Positions 54,189 through 64,000 of a stretch of DNA of 64,000 nt are shown here, piece after piece (the first letter of the stretch is position 1; the number at the start of each line of letters is the position of its first letter). Source of the DNA: Mycobacterium sp. 050128 (GTDB taxonomy: Bacteria > Actinomycetota > Actinomycetes > Mycobacteriales > Mycobacteriaceae); NCBI RefSeq assembly GCF_036409155.1, contig NZ_JAZGLW010000001.1:310001-374000 (forward strand), written 5' to 3'. The notes below the pieces were generated by a model. The model did no database searches. It worked only from the letters and a program-made list of their open reading frames with translations, and had not been told where the DNA came from. The translations under genes were made by a program, and so were the position numbers.

Positions 54189-55418
54189 CTATCCGGCTAA
54201 AGCCTTGTTCAGGTTCTCGGCGATCGAGGCGAGGAACTCCTCGCTCTGCTGCCACTTCTGATCGGGGCCGATCAGAATGGCGAGGTCCTTGGTCATCTTG
54301 CCGCTCTCGACCGTGGCGATGACGACGGATTCCAGCTTCTGCGCGAAGTCGATGACGGCGGGCGTGTTGTCCAGCTTGCCGCGGTGCTGCAGTCCCCGCG
54401 TCCAGGCGAAGATCGAGGCGATCGGGTTGGTCGACGTCGGCTTGCCGGCCTGATACTGCCGGTAGTGCCGGGTGACGGTGCCGTGCGCGGCCTCGGCCTC
54501 GACCGTCTTGCCGTCCGCCGTCATCAGCACCGAGGTCATCAGCCCCAGCGAGCCGTAACCCTGTGCGACGGTGTCGGACTGGACGTCGCCGTCGTAGTTC
54601 TTGCAGGCCCAGACGTAGCCGCCGTCCCACTTCAGGCAGGCGGCCACCATGTCGTCGATCAGCCGGTGCTCGTAGGTCAGGCCCTCGGCTTCGAACTGCG
54701 CCTTGAACTCCTCGTCGTAGATGCGCTGGAACTCGTCCTTGAACATGCCGTCGTAGGCCTTGAGGATGGTGTTCTTCGTCGACAGGTAGACCGGCCATTT
54801 GGCGTTGAGCCCGTAAGCGAATGACGCCCGGGCGAAGTCGCGGATGGAGTCGCGGAAGTTGTACATCCCCATCACGACGCCACCGTTCTCGGGGATGTCC
54901 ACCATCTCGTGCACAACCGGCTCGCCGCCGTCGGCGGGCGTGAAAGTTATTGCGACAGTGCCGGGTTTCTCGACCTTGAAGTTGGTCGACCGGTACTGGT
55001 CACCGAATGCATGACGGCCGATGACGATCGGCTTGGTCCAGCCCGGCACCAGGCGAGGCACGTTCGAGATCACGATCGGCTCGCGGAAGATGGTGCCGCC
55101 CAGTATGTTTCGGATCGTCCCGTTCGGCGAAAGCCACATCTTCTTGAGGTTGAACTCGGTGACGCGCGCCTCGTCGGGGGTGATCGTGGCGCACTTGACA
55201 CCCACACCGTGCTTCTTGATCGCATACGCCGCGTCGATCGTCACCTGGTCGTCGGTGCGGTCTCGGTGTTCGATGCCCAGGTCGTAGTAGTCCAAGTTGA
55301 TGTCGAGGTGCGGAAGGATCAGCATGTCTTTGATCATCTTCCAGATGACCCGGGTCATCTCGTCACCGTCGAGCTCGACTACGGTGCCCTTGACTTTGAT
55401 CTTGGGTGCGTTAGGCAT
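54189..55418 (-). CDS. icd: NADP-dependent isocitrate dehydrogenase, dimeric type
   Basis: The 409-residue protein equals Icd1 (Rv3339c) in length and is highly similar: [80 protein letters not shown] and [13 protein letters not shown]. It oxidises isocitrate to 2-oxoglutarate. ATG 55418 lies 26 bp after the icd2 stop, so both enzymes probably share a transcript. Confidence 0.96.
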   Translation of the reverse strand: MPNAPKIKVKGTVVELDGDEMTRVIWKMIKDMLILPHLDINLDYYDLGIEHRDRTDDQVTIDAAYAIKKHGVGVKCATITPDEARVTEFNLKKMWLSPNGTIRNILGGTIFREPIVISNVPRLVPGWTKPIVIGRHAFGDQYRSTNFKVEKPGTVAITFTPADGGEPVVHEMVDIPENGGVVMGMYNFRDSIRDFARASFAYGLNAKWPVYLSTKNTILKAYDGMFKDEFQRIYDEEFKAQFEAEGLTYEHRLIDDMVAACLKWDGGYVWACKNYDGDVQSDTVAQGYGSLGLMTSVLMTADGKTVEAEAAHGTVTRHYRQYQAGKPTSTNPIASIFAWTRGLQHRGKLDNTPAVIDFAQKLESVVIATVESGKMTKDLAILIGPDQKWQQSEEFLASIAENLNKALAG

Positions 55419-55444
55419 CGTCGCCCGACCCTCCTCGCGGCTCG

Positions 55445-57691
55445 CTAGCCTTGGGAGCCCTGCGAAGCCGCCAGCGCCTCGTTGAACTTCTTGCTCGGCC
55501 GCATCACGGCAGTCGTCTTCTCGTTGTCCGGCTGATAGTAACCGCCGATGTCGACCGGTTCGCCTTGTACCCCGGCCATTTCGGCCACGATGGATTCCTC
55601 GTTCTTGCTCAACGAGTCGGCCAGCGAGGCGAAGTGCTTGCGCAGCTCGTCGTCGTCGGTTTGCGCGGCAAGTTCGGAGGCCCAGTACAGGGCCAGATAG
55701 AACTGACTGCCCCGGTTGTCGAGTTCGCCGGTCTTGCGTGACGGACCCTTGTTGTTGTCCAACAACTTGCCGATCGCGGCGTCCAGCGTCTTGGCCAGAA
55801 TCTCGGCGCGCGCGTTGTCGGTCTTGATCCCGATGTCTTCGAAACACGCTCCGAGAGCGAGGTATTCGCCAAGGGAGTCCCAGCGCAGATGGTTCTCCTC
55901 GACCAATTGGTGCACGTGTTTCGGCGCCGAACCGCCCGCCCCGGTTTCGTACATTCCGCCGCCGGCCATCAACGGCACGATGGACAGCATCTTGGCGCTG
56001 GTGCCCAGCTCCAGGATCGGGAACAGGTCAGTGAGATAGTCGCGCAGGATGTTTCCGGTCGCGGCGATGGTGTCCTGCCCACGCATGGCGCGTTCGATCG
56101 TGTGCCGCATGGCACGTTCCTGCGACATGGTCTGGATGTCGAGGCCCTCGGTGTCGTGGTCGGCAAGATAAGTGTTGACCTTCTTGCGCAATTCGTTCTC
56201 GTGGGGACGCTCCTGGTCCAGCCAGAACACCACCGGCATGCCCGAATTGCGCGCGCGGTTGACGGCCAGCTTGACCCAGTCGCGGATCGGTTCGTCCCGG
56301 ACGATGGGCATGCGCCAGATGTCGCCGGCTTCCACGTTCTGGCTCAGCAGAATGTCACCGGTGTCGAGGTCGACGATGTTGGCCACGCCGTCTTCGGGGA
56401 TTTCGAACGTCTTGTCATGCGAGCCATACTCTTCGGCCTGCTGGGCCATCAGGCCGACGTTGGGGACGGTGCCCATCGTCGTCGGATCGAAGGCGCCGTG
56501 GGTCTTACAGAAGTTGATGATCTCTTGGTAGATGCGGGCGAACGTCGACTCGGGGTTGACGGCCTTGGTGTCCTTCGGCCGTCCGTCGGCGCCGTACATC
56601 TTGCCGCCGGCGCGGATCATCGCCGGCATCGACGCATCCACGATCACGTCGCTGGGCGAGTGAAAGTTGCTGATGCCCTTGGCCGAATCGACCATGGCCA
56701 GTTCGGGACGGTGCTCGTGGCAGGCGTGCAGGTCACGGATGATCTCGTCGTGCTGCGACGCCGGCAGCGACTCGATCTTGTTGTACAGATCGACCAAACC
56801 GTTGTTGACGTTGACGCCGAGCTCGTCGAACAGCGCCTGATGCTTGGCGAAGGCGTCCTTGTAGAAGACCTTGACCGCGTGGCCGAAGACGATCGGGTGG
56901 GAGACCTTCATCATCGTGGCCTTGACGTGCAACGAGAACATCACGCCGGTCTCGTAGGCGTCCTCGATCTGCTCCTCGTAGAACTCGCAGAGCGCCTTCT
57001 TGCTCATGAACATGCTGTCGATGATGTCGCCGTCGCGCAGCGACACCGTGGGCTTGAGCACGATCTTCTTGCCGCCCTTGGTCTCCAGCTCCATCTTCAC
57101 GCTGCGCCCGCGATCCAGCGTCATCGATTTCTCGCCGTGGTAGAAGTCGCCGTGCTTCATCGTCGCGACATGCGTACGCGACGCCTGAGACCACTCCCCC
57201 ATGCTGTGCGGGTGTTTGCGCGCGTACTCCTTGACCGCGTTCGGCGCGCGACGGTCCGAGTTGCCTTGGCGTAACACCGGGTTGACCGCGCTACCAAGGC
57301 ATTTCGAATAGCGTTCGCGAATTTCGGAGTCCTCATCGGTCTTCGGGCTCTGCGGGAAGTCCGGGATCTTGTAGCCCTTGCCTTGCAGCTCCTTGATCGC
57401 GGCCACCAGCTGAGGCACCGAGGCGCTGATGTTCGGCAGCTTGATGATGTTGGTGTCGGCCAGCTTGGTCAGCCGGCCCAGTTCGGCCAGGTTGTCCGGC
57501 ACCCGCTGCTCTTCGGTCAGGTGCTCGGGGAACTCGGCGAGGATCCGGGCGGCCAGCGAGATGTCGCTCGTCTTGATCTCGATGCCGGCCGGCTCGGCGA
57601 AGGCCCGCACGATCGGTAGGAACGCGTAGGTCGCCAGCAACGGCGCCTCGTCGGTCAGCGTGTAGATGACGGTCGGCTTATCGGCGCTCAC
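55445..57691 (-). CDS. icd2: NADP-dependent isocitrate dehydrogenase, monomeric type
   Basis: The 748-residue protein matches Icd2 (Rv0066c, 745 aa): [77 protein letters not shown] and [14 protein letters not shown]. The monomeric and dimeric enzymes are unrelated folds doing the same reaction. The start is GTG 57691. In M. tuberculosis icd2 lies far from icd1; here they are in tandem. Confidence 0.96.
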   Translation of the reverse strand: MSADKPTVIYTLTDEAPLLATYAFLPIVRAFAEPAGIEIKTSDISLAARILAEFPEHLTEEQRVPDNLAELGRLTKLADTNIIKLPNISASVPQLVAAIKELQGKGYKIPDFPQSPKTDEDSEIRERYSKCLGSAVNPVLRQGNSDRRAPNAVKEYARKHPHSMGEWSQASRTHVATMKHGDFYHGEKSMTLDRGRSVKMELETKGGKKIVLKPTVSLRDGDIIDSMFMSKKALCEFYEEQIEDAYETGVMFSLHVKATMMKVSHPIVFGHAVKVFYKDAFAKHQALFDELGVNVNNGLVDLYNKIESLPASQHDEIIRDLHACHEHRPELAMVDSAKGISNFHSPSDVIVDASMPAMIRAGGKMYGADGRPKDTKAVNPESTFARIYQEIINFCKTHGAFDPTTMGTVPNVGLMAQQAEEYGSHDKTFEIPEDGVANIVDLDTGDILLSQNVEAGDIWRMPIVRDEPIRDWVKLAVNRARNSGMPVVFWLDQERPHENELRKKVNTYLADHDTEGLDIQTMSQERAMRHTIERAMRGQDTIAATGNILRDYLTDLFPILELGTSAKMLSIVPLMAGGGMYETGAGGSAPKHVHQLVEENHLRWDSLGEYLALGACFEDIGIKTDNARAEILAKTLDAAIGKLLDNNKGPSRKTGELDNRGSQFYLALYWASELAAQTDDDELRKHFASLADSLSKNEESIVAEMAGVQGEPVDIGGYYQPDNEKTTAVMRPSKKFNEALAASQGSQG

Positions 57692-57818
57692 GGACGGTCC
57701 CTCTCCCGATCAGATTTTGGGGGGCTCAGCGTTGTCCTTGCCACGTTATCAAGGGCGTTTGAGCAGGTGTCGACCTGCCGTTGGCATCCGGTCGGCTCGG
57801 TAAGATAGTCTTCGTATT

Positions 57819-57940
57819 GGTCATGAGCGCCAGCATCAAGCCCCGGCTTGCTGGCCGGCAACCCTCCAACCGCGGTGGGGTGCCCCGGGTGATGACCAGG
57901 TTGAGTAGCCATAGCACCGGCTATCCGGCAAGCGCGGGTC
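57819..57940 (+). promoter_or_regulatory. SAM-IV riboswitch upstream of metC
   Basis: From GGTCATGAGCG at 57819 through CAAGCCCCGGCTTGCTGGC, GGCAACCCTCC, GGTGGGGTGCCCCGGGTGATG and GGCAAGCGCGGGTC at 57940, the sequence follows the mycobacterial SAM-IV riboswitch almost base for base, including the P1 closing stem, the SAM-binding core and the pseudoknot partner. It lies 174 bp before metC and should reduce expression when SAM is plentiful. Confidence 0.95.
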
Positions 57941-58114
57941 CGCCATGACGGGCCCCTGAGTAGACAGGGAACGTGATGTGCAGTCACCCTCCTCATCCGC
58001 GTCTGTTCGTGTGTCGGTGCTGAACCACCGGCCCCCGGCCGGCGTCTTCGATGCAGGCGTCCCGGGCGGCTACCAGCACCTCGATACGTCCCCTTCCAGC
58101 AGAAAGCCCCGCTC

Positions 58115-59452
58115 ATGAGCGCCGATACCGACAGCGATCCGACCGCGCATTGGTCGTTCGAAACCAAGCAGGTTCACGCCGGCCAGCAACCCGACCCGAC
58201 CACCAACGCCCGTGCCCTGCCGATCTACCAGACCACCTCGTACGTCTTTAACGACACCAGCCACGCCGCCGCCCTGTTCGGACTCGAGGTTCCGGGCAAC
58301 ATCTACACCCGGATCGGCAACCCGACCACCGATGTCGTCGAGCAGCGGATCGCCGCACTCGAAGGCGGCGTCGCCGCACTGTTCCTGTCCTCCGGACAGG
58401 CCGCTGAGACATTCGCCATATTGAACCTCGCATGTGCCGGCGATCACATTGTGTCCAGCCCTCGCCTCTACGGCGGCACCTACAACCTCTTCCATTACTC
58501 GCTGCCCAAGTTCGGCATCGAGGTCACCTTCGTCGAGGATCCCGACGACCTGGATTCGTGGCAGGCGGCGGTGCGACCCAACACCAAGGCCTTCTTCGCC
58601 GAGACGATCTCCAATCCGCAGATCAACATCCTGGACACCCCCGGTGTCGCCGGGGTGGCCCACGCCAACGGTGTACCGCTGATCGTCGACAACACGATCG
58701 CCACGCCGTACCTGATCCAGCCGTTCACGCAGGGCGCCGACATCGTGGTGCACTCCGCGACCAAGTACCTGGGCGGTCACGGCTCCGCGATCGCCGGGGT
58801 CATCGTCGACGGCGGCACCTTCGACTGGACGCAGGGCCGCTTCCCCGGGTTCACCACACCCGACCCGAGCTACCACGGCGTGGTATTCGCCGAGCTGGGA
58901 CCGCCGGCGTTCGCGCTGAAGGCGCGCGTGCAATTGCTGCGCGACCTGGGGTCCGCGGCGTCGCCGTTCAACGCTTTCCTGGTGGCCCAGGGTCTGGAGA
59001 CGCTGAGCCTGCGCATCGAGCGCCACGTCGCCAACGCGCAACGGGTCGCCGAGTTCCTCGAGGGCCACGACGGCGTGGTGTCGGTCAACTACGCGGGGCT
59101 GCCCAGCTCGCCGTGGCATGAGCGGGCAAAGAAGCTGGCGCCCAAGGGAACCGGTGCCGTGCTGGCGTTCGAGCTGGCCGGCGGGATCGAGGCCGGCAAG
59201 GCGTTCGTGAACGCGCTGCAACTGCACAGCCACGTCGCCAACATCGGCGACGTGCGGTCGCTGGTGATTCACCCGGCGTCGACCACCCACGCCCAGCTGT
59301 CCCCCGCCGAGCAGCTGAGCACCGGCGTCACGCCGGGACTGGTGCGGTTGGCCGTCGGCATCGAGAACATCGACGACATCCTGGCCGACCTCGAGCTCGG
59401 GTTCGCCGCCGTCCCGAAGAGCTCTGACCCGCATTCCGTGGCGGCCTTCTAG
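58115..59452 (+). CDS. metC: O-acetylhomoserine sulfhydrylase
   Basis: The 445-residue PLP enzyme of the Cys/Met metabolism family has [48 protein letters not shown]-type strand ([16 protein letters not shown]) and the cofactor Lys in [17 protein letters not shown]. It makes homocysteine from O-acetylhomoserine and sulfide. Matches Rv3340. It is downstream of the SAM-IV riboswitch and 10 bp before metX. Confidence 0.95.
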   Translation: MSADTDSDPTAHWSFETKQVHAGQQPDPTTNARALPIYQTTSYVFNDTSHAAALFGLEVPGNIYTRIGNPTTDVVEQRIAALEGGVAALFLSSGQAAETFAILNLACAGDHIVSSPRLYGGTYNLFHYSLPKFGIEVTFVEDPDDLDSWQAAVRPNTKAFFAETISNPQINILDTPGVAGVAHANGVPLIVDNTIATPYLIQPFTQGADIVVHSATKYLGGHGSAIAGVIVDGGTFDWTQGRFPGFTTPDPSYHGVVFAELGPPAFALKARVQLLRDLGSAASPFNAFLVAQGLETLSLRIERHVANAQRVAEFLEGHDGVVSVNYAGLPSSPWHERAKKLAPKGTGAVLAFELAGGIEAGKAFVNALQLHSHVANIGDVRSLVIHPASTTHAQLSPAEQLSTGVTPGLVRLAVGIENIDDILADLELGFAAVPKSSDPHSVAAF

Positions 59453-59462
59453 GGACTCTGAC

Positions 59463-60611
59463 ATGACGATCTCCGACGTCCCAACGCAAACGTTGCCCGC
59501 CGAAGGCGAGGTCGGCCTGGTCGACATCGGCTCGCTGACCACGGAAAGCGGCGCGGTCATCGACAACGTCTGTATCGCCGTGCAGCGCTGGGGCGAGCTG
59601 TCACCGACGCGCGACAACGTCGTGGTGGTACTGCACGCTCTCACCGGCGATTCCCATATCACCGGCCCGGCCGGGCCGGGGCACCCCACCCCCGGTTGGT
59701 GGGACGGAATCGCGGGGCCGGGCGCACCGATCGACACCAACCGCTGGTGCGCGGTCGCGACCAATGTGCTGGGCGGGTGCCGTGGTTCCACCGGGCCGAG
59801 TTCGCTTGCCCGAGACGGCAAGCCATGGGGTTCCCGGTTCCCGCTGATCACCGTGCGCGACCAGGTCGAGGCGGACATCGCCGCGCTGGACGCGCTGGGA
59901 ATAAACCAGGTCGCCGCCGTCGTTGGCGGATCCATGGGCGGCGCAAGGGCTTTGGAATGGATGGTCGGCCACCCCGAGCGGGTTCGGGCCGGATTGCTGC
60001 TGGCGGTCGGGGCGCGTGCCACCGCCGACCAGATCGGCACCCAGACCACCCAGATCGCGGCCATCAAGGCAGACCCGAATTGGCAAGGCGGCGATTATCA
60101 CGACACCGGCCTGTCCCCGGACGCCGGACTGGCGATCGCCCGGCGCTTCGCGCATCTGACCTACCGCGGCGAGGTCGAGCTCGACAACAGGTTCGCCAAC
60201 GACAGCCAGAGCGACGAGGACCCGGCCCCCCCGTTTGGCGACGGGCGCTACGCGGTGCAGAGCTACCTGGAACACCAGGGTGACAAGATCCTGGCCCGTT
60301 TCGACGCCAGCAGCTACGTAATCCTGACCGAGTCGCTGAACAGCCACGACGTCGGCCGAGGCCGCGGCGGGGTGAGCAAGGCGCTGCGCAGGTGTCCGGT
60401 GCCGGCCGTGGTCGGCGGCATCACCTCCGACCGGCTGTATCCGCTGCGCTTGCAGCAGGAGATGGCCGACTTGCTGCCCGGCTGCAGCGGCCTACAGGTC
60501 GTCGACTCGATCTCCGGGCATGACGGGTTTCTGGTGGAGACCGAGGCGGTGGGCGAATTGATCCGCGAGACACTGGATTTGGCCGCGAACGAAGGTGCGG
60601 GTCGGCGGTGA
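59463..60611 (+). CDS. metX: Homoserine O-acetyltransferase
   Basis: The 382-residue alpha/beta-hydrolase-fold enzyme has [32 protein letters not shown], the nucleophile elbow [32 protein letters not shown] and SGHDGFLVE with catalytic Asp/His. It makes O-acetylhomoserine, the substrate of the preceding enzyme. Matches Rv3341. Overlaps the next gene by 4 nt. Confidence 0.95.
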   Translation: MTISDVPTQTLPAEGEVGLVDIGSLTTESGAVIDNVCIAVQRWGELSPTRDNVVVVLHALTGDSHITGPAGPGHPTPGWWDGIAGPGAPIDTNRWCAVATNVLGGCRGSTGPSSLARDGKPWGSRFPLITVRDQVEADIAALDALGINQVAAVVGGSMGGARALEWMVGHPERVRAGLLLAVGARATADQIGTQTTQIAAIKADPNWQGGDYHDTGLSPDAGLAIARRFAHLTYRGEVELDNRFANDSQSDEDPAPPFGDGRYAVQSYLEHQGDKILARFDASSYVILTESLNSHDVGRGRGGVSKALRRCPVPAVVGGITSDRLYPLRLQQEMADLLPGCSGLQVVDSISGHDGFLVETEAVGELIRETLDLAANEGAGRR

Positions 60612-61342
60612 CCCGGTCGAGGCACGACCGCTCGCTGTCCTTCGGCTCAGCGGCCGCAGCCTACGAGCGTGGCCGCCCATCGTATCCACCCGAGGCGATT
60701 GACTGGCTGTTGCCGCGGGGTGCGCGCCAGGTGCTCGATCTGGGCGCGGGCACCGGCAAGCTCACCACCAGGCTGGTGGAACGTGGCCTCGACGTGGTGG
60801 CGGTGGACCCGATTCCGGACATGCTCGAAGTGCTGAGCGCCTCGCTGCCGGAAACTCGTGCGGTGCTGGGCACCGCCGAAGAGATTCCGTTGGAGGACAA
60901 CAGCGTTGATGCGGTGCTGGTCGCCCAGGCGTGGCACTGGGTGGACCCGGAACGAGCGATTCCCGAAGTGGCCCGCGTATTGCGTCCCGGCGGACGGCTG
61001 GGCCTGGTGTGGAACACCCGCGACGAGCGGCTCGGCTGGGTGCGGGAACTCGGTGAGATCATCGGAAGCGATGGCGACGGCCGTCGTTTCGACGTGACGT
61101 TGCCGGCGCCGTTTGCCGAGCGGCAGCGTCATCAGGTGGAGTGGACGAATTACCTTACGCCGCAAGCATTGATCGACCTGGTGGCTTCGCGCAGCTACTG
61201 CATCACTTCGCCGACCGAGGTTCGTACGCAGACCCTCGACCAGGTTCGTCAGCTGCTGGCCACTCACCCGGCGCTGGCGAATTCGACCGGGCTGGCGATG
61301 CCTTACGTCACCGTCTGCATCCGGGCGACGCTGGCCGGCTGA
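60608..61342 (+). CDS. SAM-dependent class I methyltransferase (Rv3342-like)
   Basis: The 244-residue protein has the Rossmann methyltransferase motif [16 protein letters not shown], motif [38 protein letters not shown] and [14 protein letters not shown]. The substrate is unknown. Its GTG overlaps the metX stop by 4 nt, placing a SAM user at the end of a SAM-controlled operon. Confidence 0.92.
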   Translation: MTRSRHDRSLSFGSAAAAYERGRPSYPPEAIDWLLPRGARQVLDLGAGTGKLTTRLVERGLDVVAVDPIPDMLEVLSASLPETRAVLGTAEEIPLEDNSVDAVLVAQAWHWVDPERAIPEVARVLRPGGRLGLVWNTRDERLGWVRELGEIIGSDGDGRRFDVTLPAPFAERQRHQVEWTNYLTPQALIDLVASRSYCITSPTEVRTQTLDQVRQLLATHPALANSTGLAMPYVTVCIRATLAG

Positions 61343-61449
61343 CGAATCCGGGACATCTAACAACCGAACTCCATCTTAAAGTTGAGCGCGGGTCGCAAAT
61401 CGCCCATCGTCGCAGCGAACGATGATGTCGCGCAGGGTATCTTGAGCTC

Positions 61450-62805
61450 GTGCCTAGGGCCGCAGAGTACGCCTCCGCGGTACAGGATTATCCAGCCGCG
61501 AAAGTTGCGGATCCCCAGCGTGCCCCGCGATGGAAGCCAATCGTGCTGCTGGCTTTGGTAGTTGGGCTGCAAAGCGCCGACGCCGGCACCGTGGGGGCAC
61601 TGGTTGTCCCACTCACGCGGTCATTGCACATCAACAACATTCAGGTTGGCCTGCTGGTTACCGTGTCGACCGGCGTCGGCGCCGTGGCCACCCTGGTGGC
61701 CGGACCGCTCGCCGACCGCACGGTGCGGGTGCGCCTGCTGTGGACGGCGCTGCTGCTGTGTTCGGCGGCGATGGCGCTGAGCGCGGCCAGCCCCAACTAC
61801 GGCTGGCTGCTCGGGTGCCGGGTGGCCCTCGGCGCCGGGATCGCGGTATCCGGGCCCGTGGTCGCCTCGCTGGTCGGTGACTACTTCAAACCGGCTGAGC
61901 GCGGTCGCGTCTACGGGCTCGTCCTCGCGGGCGAGGGCACGTGTACGGCCATCGGGCTGCTGGTCGCGGGCGAACTCGGTGCCGTCAGCTGGCGGCTGGG
62001 CTTCGGCTGGCTGGCCGTGGTGGGTCTCGTCCTCAGCGTCGCGGTGGGGACGCTGCTGCGCGAACCGTCGCGTGGCAGCCGCCTCGGCGACCGGATGACG
62101 GATGGACCGCGCCGCTCGGTCTGGCGGGAACTGCGCTGGGTGCTCTCGATCCGCACCAATGTCGTTCTGATCGCGGCATCCTCGTTCGGCTACTTCTTCT
62201 CCACCGGGTTGAGCACGTTCGGTGTCGCCCTGCTGTGCGGCCGGTTTGAGATCGGTCAGTCGGTGGCGACCATGCTGATCGCCGTCCTCGGGGTCGGTGC
62301 GCTGACCGGCGTGCTCACCACCGGACGCCTGGCCGACCGGCTGACCCATCGGGGTCACATCAGCGCACGGATTGTGGTGGGCGGGGCGGCTTTTCTCGCC
62401 GCGGCGGTGTTCATCCTTCCGACACTGCTCGCGGACAGCCTGCTGTTGGCGCTGGTATTCGCGTTCTTCGCGGGGACCGCGATGGGCGGGGTGAACCCGC
62501 CGCTGAATGCGGCGAGGCTGGACATCGTCCATTCACGGCTGTGGGGCACCGCGGAGGCGGTGCGTAGCACCCTGGTGTCGGTATCGACGGGGTTGGCGCC
62601 GGTGGCCTTCGGCGGGGTGTCCACGGCGCTGGGGGGCACCCCCGGCGCATTGGGCGACACCTTCCTGATCATGCTGGTCATGCTGATCGTCGCCGCGGGG
62701 CTGTTGCTGGTCGTGGCCCGGCGTACCTACCCGCGCGATGTCGCGACGGCGATGGCTTCCGAGGTCCTGACGGCTACTACCGAACCGGCGCGGTGCCGAA
62801 CTTGA
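61450..62805 (+). CDS. MFS transporter
   Basis: The 451-residue protein has 12 predicted membrane helices after a ~30-residue cytoplasmic lead. It shows GPLADRTVRVRLLW (MFS loop 2-3), RVALGAGIAVSGPVVASLVGDYF and GRLADRLTHRGH. Substrate unknown. The start is GTG 61450, 107 bp after the methyltransferase. Its last 29 bp overlap the convergent flavin split-barrel gene. Confidence 0.88.
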   Translation: MPRAAEYASAVQDYPAAKVADPQRAPRWKPIVLLALVVGLQSADAGTVGALVVPLTRSLHINNIQVGLLVTVSTGVGAVATLVAGPLADRTVRVRLLWTALLLCSAAMALSAASPNYGWLLGCRVALGAGIAVSGPVVASLVGDYFKPAERGRVYGLVLAGEGTCTAIGLLVAGELGAVSWRLGFGWLAVVGLVLSVAVGTLLREPSRGSRLGDRMTDGPRRSVWRELRWVLSIRTNVVLIAASSFGYFFSTGLSTFGVALLCGRFEIGQSVATMLIAVLGVGALTGVLTTGRLADRLTHRGHISARIVVGGAAFLAAAVFILPTLLADSLLLALVFAFFAGTAMGGVNPPLNAARLDIVHSRLWGTAEAVRSTLVSVSTGLAPVAFGGVSTALGGTPGALGDTFLIMLVMLIVAAGLLLVVARRTYPRDVATAMASEVLTATTEPARCRT

Positions 62806-63193
62806 ACCGGCGCCCGGAGATCTCCATCGGCACCACCCGGACGAAGTGGGGCTTCACCGTTGCCGGCCACGCCAGCAACGGCGCTTCCTCGGCGTCGAGG
62901 ATCTCGTCGGCGGCCGTCAGCAGGTGTGCCCTGCCCTGGATGATCACACTCCACCCCTCGACGTCGGTGTAGCCGTCGGCCTCGAAAGCTATCTGGTCGC
63001 TCATGACGGCCTGGTAGAGCTTGGTACCCGTAGCAGTTCGGAAGACCAGCGTCCGGCGCTGGGTGATGTAGTTGATCGGAAAGATCTCGGCGCGGCCGTT
63101 CGTGACGACGACAAAACGGCCTAATGCCGCGCTCGATAGCAAGTCCCAGCTGTCTTCTTCGCTGAGCACAGTCACCGGATCGTCTGCAGGCAT
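62777..63193 (-). CDS. Flavin/F420-binding split-barrel protein (PPOX family)
   Basis: The 138-residue protein has the pyridoxamine 5'-phosphate oxidase-like split barrel: LSSAALGRFVVVTNGRAEIFPINYI, TLVFRTATGTKLYQAVMSDQIAFEADGY, GWSVIIQGRAHLL and FVRVVPMEISGRRFKF. Members bind FMN or F420; which one cannot be told here. It overlaps the MFS gene 3' end tail to tail. Confidence 0.85.
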   Translation of the reverse strand: MPADDPVTVLSEEDSWDLLSSAALGRFVVVTNGRAEIFPINYITQRRTLVFRTATGTKLYQAVMSDQIAFEADGYTDVEGWSVIIQGRAHLLTAADEILDAEEAPLLAWPATVKPHFVRVVPMEISGRRFKFGTAPVR

Positions 63194-63369
63194 GGCTCAG
63201 CCTAACCCGATCGGGATTCGGCGTGGTTGCTGAGACGGCGCGCGAAGGCCGGATCGCTTAGTCGGCGTGGGTGACACCCGACTGATATCCAAAGCACTCT
63301 CGGCGGCAATCATTACTGCGTCGCCCGAAATGCCTGGCGCACATAGACTTCCGTCGCGGTTATGCGTCG

Positions 63370-64000
63370 CTACTCGTCGAGGTCGTAGAGCATTCGTTTG
63401 GGGTGGTGGTAGGTGTTGGTGCGGGGTTGGCCGTGGTCGAGATGCGGTGGTGGGATCCATTGGGTGTCGCCGTTGGGGTGTTGTCGGGTGGTCCAGCCGT
63501 GGGGTTGGAGCAGGCGGTGGTGCGGGCCGCAGGCCAGGGTGAGGTTGTCGATACCGGTGCTGTGGCAGGTGGCGTAGTCGGTGATGTGGTGGACTTCGCA
63601 GTAGTAGCCGGGCACGGTGCAGCCCGGTGCGGTGCAGCCACGGTCTTTGGCGTACAACACGATTCGTTGTCCGGGTGAGGCGAGTCGTTTGGTGTGATGC
63701 AGGGAAACAGCTTTGCCCTTGTCGAAGATGGCCAGGTAGTGGTGGGCGTGGCGGGCCAGGCGGATGACGTCGCTGATCGGCAGCCGGGTGCCTCCGCCGG
63801 TGATCCCGTGGCCGGCGGCGGCGTCGAGCTCTTGCAGGGTGGTGGAGACGATGATGGCGGCGGGCAGCCCATTGTGCTGACCGAGCTCGCCGGAGGCCAG
63901 GACCGCGCGCAGGGCGGCGTTGAGTCCGTCGTGGTGGCGTTGGGCTGCTGAGCGGGGGTCGTGATCGATGGCGTCTTGGCTGGGTGTGCCGTCGATACAG
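63370..64000 (-). CDS. DUF222/HNH endonuclease-like protein (13E12 REP family), 5' end outside window
   Basis: The minus-strand frame ending at 63370 is open through 64000, giving 210 C-terminal residues. It shows [20 protein letters not shown] (DUF222 part) and the HNH motif [20 protein letters not shown] then [15 protein letters not shown], with Cys pairs for zinc. This is the repeated 13E12 family common in mycobacteria and often linked to mobile or variable loci. Whether it cuts DNA is unproven. Ends LYDLDE. Confidence 0.88.
   Translation of the reverse strand, partial: CIDGTPSQDAIDHDPRSAAQRHHDGLNAALRAVLASGELGQHNGLPAAIIVSTTLQELDAAAGHGITGGGTRLPISDVIRLARHAHHYLAIFDKGKAVSLHHTKRLASPGQRIVLYAKDRGCTAPGCTVPGYYCEVHHITDYATCHSTGIDNLTLACGPHHRLLQPHGWTTRQHPNGDTQWIPPPHLDHGQPRTNTYHHPKRMLYDLDE

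Noticed and set aside
58070..60067. 665-codon minus-strand frame opposite metC-metX
   Set aside because: GC-rich antisense shadow of two well-supported genes, also crossing the end of the metC leader.
63197..63369. Possible small gene or insertion-element end before the HNH gene stop
   Set aside because: Only short frames and no inverted or direct repeat; nothing supports a feature.

Overview
The window looks like chromosomal DNA of a non-tuberculous, probably slow-growing Mycobacterium. It is GC-rich and encodes Esp proteins, a PPE protein, MmpS/MmpL, SapM, SigJ and a SAM-IV riboswitch. Its backbone follows, in order, the Mycobacterium tuberculosis stretch I recognise from memory as roughly Rv3305c to Rv3342: amiA1-amiB1, deoD, pmmB, upp, sapM, Rv3311; add-deoA-cdd; sdhCDAB; sigJ, the Rv3329 aminotransferase, dacB1, sugI, nagA; the Rv3335c YihY protein, trpS, the Rv3338 hydrolase, icd1; metC-metX and a methyltransferase. 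No similarity search was run, so all homology statements come from recognised motifs and remembered sequences.

Accessory segments interrupt this backbone. Positions 1-4361 hold an ESX-1-associated cluster (EspB-, EspA/E-, EspC/F- and EspD/H-like genes on the minus strand) divergent from a TetR gene, with two near-identical 20-bp palindromes between them. From 12.9 to 16.8 kb lie two tail-to-tail VWA membrane-protein paralogues and a cupin gene divergent from a GntR regulator. From about 16.9 to 30.6 kb lies an island with a PPE gene and stress-type genes: a degenerate DosS-like kinase, a DesA3-like desaturase, a slipin plus phosphoketolase, a glycosyltransferase, two ANTAR proteins, a STAS protein, a cold-shock protein, two very small proteins and a decayed acg (Rv2032-type) gene. 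Smaller insertions are mmpS-mmpL, a tandem pair of MFS genes, a condensation-domain-like fragment, a SigJ-linked carboxymuconolactone decarboxylase-like gene, and icd2 beside icd1.

The most novel signal is in the island. Five copies of a leader element of about 125 nt, each in sense orientation to the next gene, share three hairpins with compensatory base changes, a conserved GUCCGG core and a conserved 8-9 nt loop. In three copies (B, C, D) a last hairpin pairs GGTGA(T) with (A)TCACC directly before a start codon, burying the ribosome-binding site. They precede the kinase-like, slipin/phosphoketolase, STAS, glycosyltransferase and DUF6131-type genes, which suggests a local RNA-controlled regulon: a riboswitch, thermosensor or protein-bound leader. 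Two RNA-binding-type ANTAR proteins are encoded between the copies.

Region by region: 1-4.4 kb esp/TetR; 4.4-12.9 kb amidohydrolases, cutinase, purine/pyrimidine salvage, SapM; 12.9-16.8 kb VWA pair and cupin/GntR; 16.9-30.6 kb leader-RNA stress island; 30.6-33.4 kb nucleoside catabolism operon; 33.5-37.0 kb succinate dehydrogenase; 37.0-42.2 kb SigJ region, aminotransferase, DacB1; 42.3-48.3 kb MmpS/L and MFS transporters; 48.4-54.2 kb SugI/NagA, YihY, TrpS, hydrolase; 54.2-61.3 kb isocitrate dehydrogenases and SAM-regulated methionine genes; 61.4-64.0 kb MFS, a flavin split-barrel protein and a DUF222/HNH protein cut by the window edge.
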